Of a DNA stretch of 64,000 nt, positions 50,742 to 61,870 are shown piece by piece. Location: positions 496,001 through 560,000 of the forward strand of contig JAJKFH010001094.1 of assembly GCA_023333565.1 (NCBI GenBank), given 5' to 3'. Positions within the stretch are counted from its first letter, which is position 1. Each line of letters begins with the position of its first letter. A program made the position numbers and the translations under genes. This stretch comes from Puffinus mauretanicus. Its lineage: Eukaryota; Chordata; Aves; Procellariiformes; Procellariidae. The notes beneath the pieces were generated by a model that was given only the letters and a program-made list of their open reading frames with translations, did no database searches and was not told where the DNA came from.

Positions 50742-51662
50742 CTGAAAAGAACCCAACCAGATGCTTAATCAGCAATGATTTCACCTCAGGAACAATAAAA
50801 TGCTACAGGAAAGGAAAAAAAGAGTGAATAGCGGTGAAGTCCCTAGGCATTACTCAAAATCTACTCAATACTCATCACTGGCTGGCATCTCATTCTGCAC
50901 CAGTGTCAATGGATGTAAGGAAGGCAGAATTCTTCTCTGCCTCTGCTAATTTCCCTTAGGCACTGGCCTAACTATTGAATCACTTCCACAAAGTGAATAC
51001 TGGAAAGGAAGAGGAACTCTGATGTAAATGGGAAATGTACCACAAATACTTCGAGAATACACAGAGTGGAGACAGACACTATCACACCATAAGTACAGTA
51101 TCTTCTTGCAGGAAGCTGCTGAGAGAAAGGTTATGCTTTGAATCCATATTATGCTAGTGTCCATCTCTACTTTTTAGATATTTGTCTGCAATCTGTCAAG
51201 AAACATCTCTCTCGAATCCAAGTAGTGTAAAGTCCCTGTATTGTCTTTGAGAGAATGGGGCTGCTTTCTGCCAAGCTAGTGCTTACCTCCACTTTCAGAG
51301 GAAACAATGCCTACAGTAGTTTTGCCTAATACTAAAGAACTAATCTAAAGCAGCAGTCTATTCATTTAAAAATGTAACATGTTTTCCTTCTGTTCTTGCA
51401 AAAATCTCTTCACTTTAATACTACATATGGAAAACTAATTTAGTATGAAGGTGGTTCCATAAGAATCCTGAGTACTTTTTTGTACTGCTTTTTGTGAGAT
51501 TTTCCTGCACACAACACATAATACAACCTGGAAAATGAAGTATTTTAAATATATAATTCTTTTCAATCAAGCGACATTTAACAGCACTACTCCTATCTCA
51601 GACTATAAAGGTGGGGCTTTTGAGTACTTAATTTATCACTTCAGAAGCTTGTTGTTTGCCCA

Positions 51663-52145
51663 ATGATATGTGCTGGAGACCTCATTATCTGGGAGAAAAA
51701 GACTATGGGATTTGGAATAGTGGAAAAGAATACAATTAGGACCTTTTCTTATTCTACTGCAGTACAGGACATCACACTGTCAGGTTTAATGTTTTTCAAC
51801 AACAGGAAGGGATGTGGCTACAGGTATTTCTCAAGTAAAAAAGGAAATGTAAAGAACCTTAATCAAAACTTAAAGATTCATGAGAAAGCCTTTGACTATT
51901 TCAATTGGAAAGCTGATGAGGACATAGCTGACATTTATCTAAAACCCCTTCCAGTGCGGCTATTCATACATCCCAACGGGAAAGAGGTCTGCATTTGGAT
52001 GAGAAGTATGCCTGGAGCAACATCACTTCTGCCAGATCCTCTTAAACCACTTCACTTCCCTGGGTTTGAGAGGTCTTCTAGAAATCAGTACAAGTTTTAC
52101 ATGGACAAGTGCTGGTCAGCATATAGTCTTCATTGTAGTTTTTAA
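51663..52145 (+). other. Unassigned 160-codon open frame antisense in SLC24A4 intron
   Basis: This ATG-to-stop frame runs through moderately AT-rich sequence. The peptide has mixed composition, including segments such as HEKAFDYFNWKADEDIADIY and LFIHPNGKEVCIWMRSMPG. I recognise no family, signal peptide or membrane segment. It could be a decayed retrotransposon or retrocopy, or chance. Confidence 0.15.
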
Positions 52146-52464
52146 TAGCTGATATTCCAGTTTTGCCTACTACTTTTATCTTTTTACCCTGACTGATACA
52201 TACCATGCATGGGATATCTGAGTGTTGAATGACCTTCTAGAATGCTAGGGTGTGCCCAGTCCCAATAAGCAAAAGATAGCAGAACAGGGACTTTTTTTTT
52301 GGTTCACAATAATTAGCAAAGTGATTTGGCTTTTAACGAGGCCCTGAAACAGTGAAAATAAAAGAAAAAAAGAATAAAATTGCATTGAGAATTTGTGTGT
52401 ATGGAGGAAGCAAATCACAGACCATGTATGTAAGATTGCAGTTATGCTTCAGCAGACACAGTAC

Positions 52465-52579
52465 CTTGTCTTGCTACTATTAAGCTGGCCATGCAGTCTG
52501 GGACGCTTGTTCCTGCAGCTAGGAAAGTAATGCCCATGATCACATCTGGTATCCCAAGGGTGTATCCAATCACAGTCAC
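52465..52579 (-). CDS. SLC24A4: SLC24A4 exon with first part of alpha-2 repeat
   Basis: This 115-base exon (38 codons plus one base) encodes [20 protein letters not shown], then [18 protein letters not shown], and ends with the G of the glycine codon completed by the exon at 50224-50336. The acceptor is ACTGTTTAG and the donor is GTACTG, slightly weak beyond the GT. The GTSVPD motif with its acidic residue (Asp codon 52496-52498) is the cation-coordinating core of the alpha-2 repeat in NCKX proteins. It is intact here. The exon includes a membrane helix and the start of the re-entrant region. It is the most conserved coding block in the window and would be the best probe for orthologues. Confidence 0.97.
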
Positions 52580-54820
52580 CTAAACAGTGAGGAAAATAGA
52601 TTAACCTATCGTATTTGGAAAGTCTCCTCATTCCAATACAGTTGTCGCATACTCATAACTTTGATGTCTGGTGTGGACCCTAACAGGATTAGACTCAGGA
52701 TACTTATCCATTTCTGCAAATTAAATAATTGTGGAATAACCAGCCTAAAACCAACCCTGTGAAAAGGAAAAGTACTTTGGGTCATATTAGTCAACATTTA
52801 TGAGCAAACAAAAAGCTCCATTTTTTTACTTCTAACAGGATATACTGATCTTTTAAGGAGGAGCACAGACATAATCCAACCTGTGGGGTTTTTTTTATTA
52901 TTGCCAAGAATGGCAAGATTCTCACTGGTTCTGTTCTCAAAAGGACTGCAACCAATTTATATTGTGATATAGGGGCAGAGATATAAAGAACTTATTTTAT
53001 CCCAACACATGAAGAAGGAACCAGTTTCTTGCATGACTTCTGATATAATCCCAAAGTGAGCAAGTCCAGAGTCCCTGAGAGTCCAGATGCAGCTTTAAAA
53101 GAGCTTAGGGAATTGCTGAAGCTTGTAGCAGAGCTCTTGGAAAGGACAGGGAACTGTATTTTGCTGGAACATCTGAAGAAGGCTGAAAAAGCATCAAGAA
53201 AAAGGGTTGAACATGCAGCTGAAAAGGAAAATAGCCTTGTGAGAGTGAGAAGACTGAATCAGGGACAGGCAGCTGCTTCCCTGCTGAGGGTGGAAGTCTT
53301 TAAGGCTCTGTGTTGTTTTCTTGAAATAGTTTGCCAGTCTCTTACATGAGGAAAACTGGACCCTTCGCCAAAGAAAAGGTGTATTTTAGGAACTTGCTCA
53401 CAAACCTTATTCCCAGGGGCAAGCTGTGACTCAGAAATAGGAGTGGGCATGATTCTCCTGCTGCAAGTGGTAACGGGGTATTAAGGTCTGGCTGCCTCTT
53501 AAAATAAGCTGTGTTGCAGCCTTCATAAGCCCATCTCTAATTTGTGAAGGGAATATCTACAAATGGAACCAACGTACAGAGCGTGGCCTTGCAAAGGACA
53601 TAGAGTATGAAATGAATGTGTGGCTTTGGCACCATTATGCCAGGCAGAATGAGTGGCTGGCATATGAGTTTCTGCAACACAGTCTATGTTAAGAGAAAAG
53701 AGGATTACTTTACAATGCAGAACTTACATAGAAAGTTGCAAAAAGTATATAGAAAACACAATCTTCCATGAGAGAAAATATAAATATAAAGCAGTTCGCA
53801 AATGCCTGACACATTTGAGGAAGGTAGAGCTGTTCTCCACCCAAAAAAGATTTTGCAGGTAAGAAGCTCATGAACAAAAATTCTTCCATATGCATGATTA
53901 GAAGAGTGTGTATACATATACACTACGTGACTATGAATCTATATATGTGAGACTATATATATTCCAGTATGAAACTAGCTGAAGGTTTCTTCACCATATT
54001 TTCCTTTAAAAGGAAAACCGGGCATATAAATTCTTCAGCAGCACATCTTACCAATCTTTCAGTTCTAGGCATATACAACTTTTTGGTTTTCCATCTTTTA
54101 GTGTAGAAAAAGGTAACTTTCTATACTTCACAAGTATGGCTAATTTTTCCATCACAGAAACTATTTGAGGAGCTTTCCTATTCATGCCTCTTCTCTGACT
54201 GCAAATGTAAACTCGAGAAACTGAAAGAGGATAAGAAAGAAAAAATAGGAACTTATTCAAATCTTCAAGTAAGCGTGCTCCTGAATTGACAACAATTTAC
54301 AGATCTACACCTGATACACTGCTTCTCACAGATCTAGGGCAAATGGAAACACACCAGCAATCATAATACTCTTCACTAAGAAGGATTTTCTTGCATTATT
54401 GCAGTCTACTTAACGTGTTTTACACCACTTCCAAGTCTTCAAATTTTGCCACCCATGTGCCTTTTATGCATGTTTCAGGATCAGACCCTGTAGCCAAATT
54501 TCTAAAGGTGTCTCAGCTGCTTAGAGTTAAACATTTTCATTTAAACTCCCTTTTACTAGTAGGATGTGGATGTTCACATTCTCTTGAAAATCAAGCTGGA
54601 ACCTTCCTGTACTGGCCCTGTATTGGGCCCTATAGAGTAAAGGGCCAATTATTTGTGCAGAAAAGAGCAGCAGAAAGCTAGAATTATAATAATTAGAGTA
54701 TGAGCTGAAGAGACTGCACTACAATTACATGCCTTTCTTTAACTAATACACAAAAGATCTATTATCTCTTTTGAGAGTCACATTTCACTTAGTATGGGAA
54801 GTCCTGCTACGTGCACTTAC
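52580..54820 (-). other. SLC24A4: SLC24A4 intron
   Basis: This 2.2 kb phase-0 intron has a GTAAGT donor. It contains an antisense 97-codon frame (53056-53349) with a highly charged, helix-prone product, listed separately. AT-rich sequence fills the rest. Confidence 0.85.
53056..53349 (+). other. Unassigned 97-codon open frame, charged helical product
   Basis: The product is rich in Lys, Glu, Leu and Ala with helix-like periodicity (PDAALKELRELLKLVAELLE, then LLEHLKKAEKASRKRVEHAA). It looks more protein-like than the other frames in these introns. No family is recognised, and no poly(A) tail or flanking duplication was seen. A fragment of an old retroelement gag or a retrocopy is possible. 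Confidence 0.2.
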
Positions 54821-54987
54821 CATCCACACCATGAAGTAGGAGAACAAGGCAATCCAGAGAGTAGATAAGATGAATGTCACCATAAAACAGTTCTCCCAGC
54901 GTGGTTTGCTGCAGTTCGGAATGGTGCAAAAGAGCATGAATATCAACGGCCATGTCAAAATCCATTTAATTTTGTTCATTTTTCCAT
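54821..54987 (-). CDS. SLC24A4: SLC24A4 exon: end of cytoplasmic loop and first helices of C-terminal half
   Basis: This 167-base exon starts with two bases of a split codon, then reads GKMNKIKWILTWPLIFMLFC, TIPNCSKPRWENCFMVTFIL and STLWIALFSYFMVWM. It has a CTGCAG acceptor and a GTAAGT donor. It encodes the last residues of the large intracellular loop and two hydrophobic helices that open the C-terminal membrane cluster, separated by the IPNCSKPRWE linker typical of NCKX3/NCKX4. It joins in phase 0 to the exon at 52465-52579. The preceding loop exon should end with one base of an open codon. I could not find such an exon up to 64000, so the upstream intron is at least 9 kb. Confidence 0.95.
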
Positions 54988-57900
54988 CTGCAGGACAAAG
55001 AAAGGAAAGAACCAGTTTAGCTTTCCCATCACTATCCCAGGCCCAGTTATACCTCTTTGAACACAGCAGATGATCCCTGTAAACAGATGTTTACAACTGT
55101 GCATGTCAGCTGATTTTCCAGTGTACCTTTCATCTATACTTGCTCTCGTTACTCTCAGCCAAGTTCTGCATGCACATCCAGAATCTTATAATTAAGCCTG
55201 CCAAGATCTATGTAAATCCATGAAAGAATTACAATGATTTAAAAGCATGGCTGCTTTTAAAACCAAAATTAACCGTCAGGTTTGTTGCTCTTTCAAATAC
55301 CTGTATTACTATTAATCCAAAATTAAAAAAACCCAAAACCAAACAACCAAAAAACCCCACCCCCTCACTTTTTAAAAAGGAAGATGAAAATCCTTGTAGT
55401 GAAAATAACCTGTACCTTCTGTGCAGCATTAGAAAATACTTTCACAGAAAACAGAAGCACAAACCCAACCTATGATCATGACAAGCTTGTTTCACATGCC
55501 TCACTGTGGTCAATTGGGCAAAACTTTAAACTGTTACTTAGGAGATCTAGACTTGTTAACTCTCTCCAACTGCATATAGCACCACCTTGAGATGGTCTCT
55601 TATCCTCTGTAAAAGGAAACTGAAGATAATGACTTCCCTCATACAGCTCTCCAAAATCAACTGGTGAGAAATACCAGAGAACTGTCATTACTGAAGACAA
55701 GTACACACCTTCTCATTTTTTAAAAATGTAGAGTATTGTAAACGTGCACATAAATCTCAATACATAAAAGAGAATTATTTTATAATTGGGGTATAAATAA
55801 ATGGGGCACTTAAATTTGTATGTTTCATGAGGTATCCTGCAAGTAGGATAACAAATTTGTTTATCACGCTAAACCAGAGTATCACAGCCAACAGCATGGT
55901 GGTTTTTGTTTGGGTTTTCTTTACATCGTTTTAGAATTGTGCTAGTAAGGATTTCCACCGTTAACTGATAATGATATGCAAGAGATCTAATAAAATATGA
56001 CATTTTGAATAAAATGGTTGATCGCATTGAAGAAAACTATCAAGTACATCTTCCAGTGAAGTTATTTAGCTAAATTATAAAGGGCAGGTAATAATCAGTG
56101 AAAGCTGCTATCAATTTCACCAGGAATTTTCTTTCAGCAAAGACATTAGGATTTGTTTAATGGGAGTTTTTGTCAGTGAATTTAATTAGATTGAAATCTG
56201 TCCTCTGCACCAGATGCAATGAGATTAAATATTAAACATTTAAAAATTAATAATACTTTTGTAATTTATGAGGCTACTTACTAGTCTAATTTAACTTGGT
56301 GAGTCCAAATGCAAGTCTTTATTAATTTATTTCGGTATGTATTCTAGTACTAAATTGTCTTGCGTAAATTTCGAATCAGCTCCTTCACTTGAGATTTCCT
56401 TGTGAATTCTGAGATGCCATCAACCTATCAGGAAATCTTACACTAAGCTTGGCTCTTTATTCCCATTTAGCTTGTGGCTGTGGAACTTCTAAAACATAAA
56501 ACTACTGAAGTGTCCTAGGGTCAATTCTAATTCTAGAATTTTACATGTCACTGGGGATCTATTACAGATTTTACAGGACAGTCCCTTTTCCCTCTGGTTA
56601 CATATACTACTATACACATTTTTAAAAGTTATCTTTTATCTGTTCTGTCCAGAAGATGACACTTCTTAGCTCACATCTCACTTTAATTCTGTTAATAAGG
56701 CTGTAAATATTCTACAGTAATTTATACCTCCTCCTGTTTAATTTGTTACAGTTTGGATCATTAAAAGACTCTTGCTAGTTAATTTGTACTCTTTGTCTAC
56801 CCAAGTTGCTAAGCTTGGTTCATTGTCAAACAAGTCAGCATGGCCTAGGCCAGTAATTTCCTCAGCGCGTAATCCCAAATGCAGGGTGAGTGGGCAACTG
56901 TTTGTCAGGAAAAAATTATGGATCCGATTCCGATCTGGTGTGGGGGTATCTGACTGACTTCAGTGCTGCTACACACAGGAGATTCAGTCCCATTTCTCTT
57001 TTCAACAACATGAATAAAAGAAACAAAATTGCCTGGAGAACAAACAGAGAATAGATGCATTCAGCCTCTGCTAGGGAATATGTATCTTGTCAGGGATCCT
57101 GTCTAGTGCCCTGAATTACTTAAACAAATGCTTAACTGTGAGAATTCACAGTGCCTTACCACTGGCATTGCTATGCTTCCAGGAAAACCGAAATATTAGT
57201 GGAGGAGGACTTGCCTTTCCTTATCTTTGCTCAGTTTGAATGGATGTGTGTCAGATTAAAATTCCTGGCTCTATTAGTGGTGATGCTTTATCCACACAAT
57301 GTCATGAGTCAGAACTGGTTTTTACAGCTAGATGGTTTGTGGAAGTGATATTTGCATTCATTACACGGCAACTAGGCTTGAGACTTCGGGGAACAAGAAA
57401 TGCATGTAATACTGGGTTTTGTTGGATTAACAGAGAAGCTGACTGGCCATCTGCAGTTAGCCTGGAATAGTTCTGAACCACCATGGCCAAAGCAGCCTAC
57501 GTGACACACTTTACCTTGGCTTCTCTTTTGTGTCAGGGTTTGCCAGCTTTTATAAGCTTCTGTATAAAGCCTTAAGTAGATCTGGCCTCGGTTCTGCTTC
57601 AGGCCATTTTCTTCAGCTCCTCCTATGCTGGGTCATAGAACTTGTGTGACACCCAGTGCTAAAGAAGTCTACTCTTATGCTGTAACTTGGTAGTTAAGTA
57701 AGAATTCAGTGAGTAAGTTTAGCAGCAACCTCAATAAAGTGAGACTTCATTTCCTCAGGAAAGGAATGACTTCATTCATTTCACCTGCTTTAGATGAATG
57801 CACAAACAATATACAGCTTGAAATTTTTTGTTTGTTTGTTTCTTTTGAAATTACTTCTTGTGCTGCTCTGTTGTTTTGTTTTTGACCACCCACTCTAAAA

Positions 57901-60900
57901 TAATCATTAAAATGATTTAGTGATAAATTTGTTAAATTGGGGTATGCTTTTAGTTCATGACAAATTGTTTTATGATTGTTGCTTAGCTCACTAGTACATC
58001 TGCAAGGAAGAAAATTATCATCCTCATTAAGGCTATTATTCAATACATAGCTGTTCTGCAAAAAGAGACAAACAGTCCCATTATAAGGCCTTAGCTCAGT
58101 TGTTTTAATAGCAGTACTGGCCACTCCTGTGAGCCCTGGGTCTGAAGGCTCCTGCGGCAACCCACATAGCTGAGGAAAGGTGTATTTTGTTTGTTGCACC
58201 TCTCACGACAATAATGGAAGAATATTGCTTTATTACAGAAAGCAACACTCGTCTATATTCTGTTCACATCACCCCACTGTAAAAGAAAAAGATGAGGTTT
58301 TTCGCGTGAAATTGTTTTTCCCACTTTATACATCCATTTTTCTTCTCCAGATATCTGGAAGCCAAGCATGCCAAGTATTTCAGAGAGGTATCATTACAGA
58401 AGAGCCTGATCACAATGTTTCTGAAAATGAAGCAGAAGCCCTATCACAAAGAGCCCTTTGCTAATTTTCAATACATTTCTGGGCTTGTCATCTTTCCAGA
58501 TGTTATGCTTACAATAATTACTCTCACATACAGATAGTGTCCCAGTGAACAAAGTCAACAACACACATCACAGCACTGAGAGGAAAGGAATATCTCCTTA
58601 ACGTACTAAATGAAGTGCCTTTTTACAGGAAAAATACTGTCCTATTCGCAACATTCACACAGAGTTGAGAGGGGTTCAGTACAAAAGTGTGCAACTGCAT
58701 TTCTGTTTTCATTCAGATCAGGAGTGTACCCTTGAAGTAAATCTCCTAATTGTCCCCATTTACTGTATTTTGGTTTGCAACACAGAGCAGCCTTGCATCA
58801 CACCAACAAGATTCCCTTGGTATAAAGCTGAATCAGAGGCACAAACTTAAAAGTGCTCCAAATAATAATGGGCATTTAGTCCATGGGACCAAGCTAGCAC
58901 TAGTCTGAAACAGAACGTCCAAACGCAAATAGTGCAGACAGCCTACACGTCCTAGTCAATAAGCTGCATAGAAAACACTTTTGCTGAGTTTAAACAGACT
59001 GGAGTCTGCAACTACACTGTCAGGAGTCAATTCTAAGTTACTGTAGCTAGTTAAATTTGATAGCTTTTCCACTTAGTCTTGCCTTTAAAAGTGTGGCAGT
59101 CAAGCATAGATCACCACTCACACATTAGCTACTTCAGAACATGCCTAAACATTCACATGTGAAGAAAGCATCTCCTTACACAAGGCAATTAGTAGCTGAC
59201 TGATCTAAAAAAATTATAACATCCCTGAAAAGCATGAGTCTAATTGGCGCACAGGATTTTCGTAACTCTATCGTTACGAATTCATACAAATCTCTAATTT
59301 AAGGTAACTTGAAAAATGGGAAAGGTTTTCTCTAATTTAAGTCTATCTGCAAAATGAGAAAGGCTTCCTGGAGTTTACTATTGATTTCTATTTTCCTGGG
59401 GTTTTGCTTTTGACAATTGTAAACTTTGAAAAATAAGGCACCTCCAGGCTGGCCTAAGAAGATTATTGCTGCCGATTTTTTTGGTGCTCCACTTTATCAT
59501 TTTTAAATTCCTTTTTTCTCTTTTTAAATCTACCATGTTTCATTTGGGAAAAAAAAAAAAAAACAAAAAACAAAAAAACCAATTAAGTGATCTTTAAATC
59601 ACCTGTCCCCTTGGTCCTAATTAGGCTTTATATTTACAAAGATATATTTACACCCACATATCATTAGCAATATTAATTCAAATCTCGACCAGAAAATGTA
59701 TAACAGTAACATACACACCTCCACACTGGGAGCTTTGTAATAATCCAGACAGCAAGTAAATTTCTGCTAGAAAGTGCTGTTGTTCATCAGAGTTGAGACT
59801 GATTGGAAAACTTTAATATATGTAAATTAGCCAATCTGAAAGCCTAATTCATTTCTGAGCATGTGCAGTATGCAAAACACAACAGAGGAATATAAATGTT
59901 TGTCCCAAGTGCGGGACTCAACATAGAAACAACTGAAATAGATATAACAAACTAGATCCATTGTGAATTTTCCATCAGAATTATTTTCCACTGAAAAACG
60001 CCTTTGTTGCAAAATAAAAAATTTCTGAGAAAATGGTTTTCAATTTGCTGTTAGGAAAATTAACACAGTAGCTGCCTCTCCACCTTCTTGGAAAATCCGT
60101 ATTGATTTCAGCTCTGCAACTTTCCCTAGGAACTGTGGAGGCAAGAGACTCTCGGTGTTACCACACTAGAGACAGGCTATGTAGTGTGTAAAAGGGTACC
60201 CAAGAAGGCCCAACCTTTGTCAGCCTTCCAAGTGGGCAGCTGACATATTAAAACATTCTTATTGCAATTCTCCTGCAACAGAGCTTTGGAAACAATTCTT
60301 TTTTTCTGTGGAAAATACTGAGGTTTTACGTCTCATCCTCATCCAAAACAGACTATTTTCCAAAGTAGTGACACTTTTCTCGGAAGTTCCATTTTCCACA
60401 ATATAAGTTCCAAATTCCAGACCATGAGATCTGTCCAAAACAATCCAGATTTCTATTTTCAGCCTGTCCCTTTACCACACTTTGTATATTCAGATTTATG
60501 CCAATAATTTTCTCTTAAAGACACATTTTTGGTACAGTGGGAACTAGTCTGGAAAAAAGAATTTGCTCCAGTATGCAGAAAAATGCTTTACTCTCAGAGT
60601 TACTATAGGTTTACACAGGACAATAGTCAAGAAAAACAAAAAGTAATTGAGCAGAGGTACTCCTCGTATCTTGTTCGACTTGGTTGGATTTTGACATGGT
60701 TTATTTTGTATGTTTTAACCTTGCTGTCTACTTTATCAATGTTTTTTTAAGGGAGAACTGGGATTTACAGACTTCCTCAAGTCCCTTTTTGACCTTTCAA
60801 AGTGAAGTGATGAATTACTAAATTAAATCCTTGCCCACTTCTCTTCCAATTTATCCTCTGTTATCCTCCTTCAAGGTAGAGCACACTCGTTGCTCTTCTG

Positions 60901-61249
60901 GAGCACATTTTCCAGATTAGTTTTCTATAAAAGGCGTCTGGTTCATGAGTTCCAAGAATACGATTCAAATCAAAGTGCAGTACAGTGAGATGTGCCTCAG
61001 AAGCACACTTGTGTTCTGAAATAAAATTCTAAGGTAGATGCGCCATTACACAGGTAGTGGCAAGCAAAAAAGCATTTCGGAATACTACAGTTGGTCCTGC
61101 TCTGAACTACCTTATTTGGAAGAACTTCTCTCTTACTACACCAAAGAAGCTATGGAAACTAGCTCTCTTCCTAACTCAGCCACCTAAGTCACGTTTCCAA
61201 ACTTTGGCAAAAGCACCATAAAGCGGGCCAAAAAGAGAGTCTGAGGAAC

Positions 61250-61870
61250 AACTACAAAGAGGAATCAGAATTCACAATAAATCTTATTTCAAATACATTA
61301 GGAGCAGGAAGTCTGCTGGGTCCACTGATGATCAAATTATAAAGGAGCACTGAGAGAAGATTAGGGGCATTGCAGAGAAGGTAAAAGAACTCTGCATCAG
61401 TGTTTGCAGAGCCAGAAACTATAGAGATTTCCACATGGAACTCTTTTCTGTCTCCAGCTCAGCCTTGAGGACATACAACTCCATAGGGGATATAACAAAA
61501 AGCTATAGCATCCTGAGTGTCCAAGTATATGGGGTTTGCTTTGTTCACTGTATTTTCCAATAAAAGAAGACATCAAGTGAAGCTAGCTGAAAGCAAGTAA
61601 AAGAAGACGGTTCTTTACACAACCATGGAACTCCTTCCCAAAGGATGTTGTGGGTGTTAAATGTTTGCAAAGATTCAATGAGAATTAGACAGGTTAATGA
61701 AGAAGAAATACATTAAGGATTTTTAAATACCCCTTAATTAAGACATTACACCCAGTCCAGGAAGTTGAAAATAGCTGAAGGCCAACTTGTCCTGTCTCAT
61801 TCTTCCCCAGGCTTCTTCATAAAGTCACGGTCAGAGGCAGAATACTGGGTGAGACAAACATTTGGTTTGA
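61250..61870 (+). mobile_element. Ancient L3/CR1-like LINE remnant
   Basis: At 61260-61440 the plus strand conceptually reads HNKSYFKYIRSRKSAGSTDD, then IIKEH, a stop and EKIRGIAEKVKELC, like the degraded region upstream of reverse transcriptase in old CR1/L3 elements. Further on, at 61571-61870, come CATCAAGTGAAGCTAGCTGA, TTCTTTACACAACCATGGAA, CTCCTTCCCAAAGGATGTTG and an ATACTGGGTGAGA/TTGGTTTGACC end. These match the classic 3' part of such elements. The segment between is degraded, and it may be one element with a deletion or two fragments. Confidence 0.65.

Larger units (their letters stand above)
50337..52464 (-). other. SLC24A4: SLC24A4 intron splitting the alpha-2 repeat
   Basis: This 2.1 kb intron interrupts the glycine codon between ARQ and LGDMA (phase 1). 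It holds a two-copy 17-bp tandem repeat at 50710-50741 and an antisense 160-codon open frame at 51663-52145, described separately. No SLC24A4 coding material was seen. Confidence 0.85.

Noticed and set aside
57747..58199. 150-codon minus-strand frame, tested as the SLC24A4 loop exon
   Set aside because: It has no acidic/proline-rich loop composition and no donor in the required phase, and the peptide does not resemble NCKX loop sequence.
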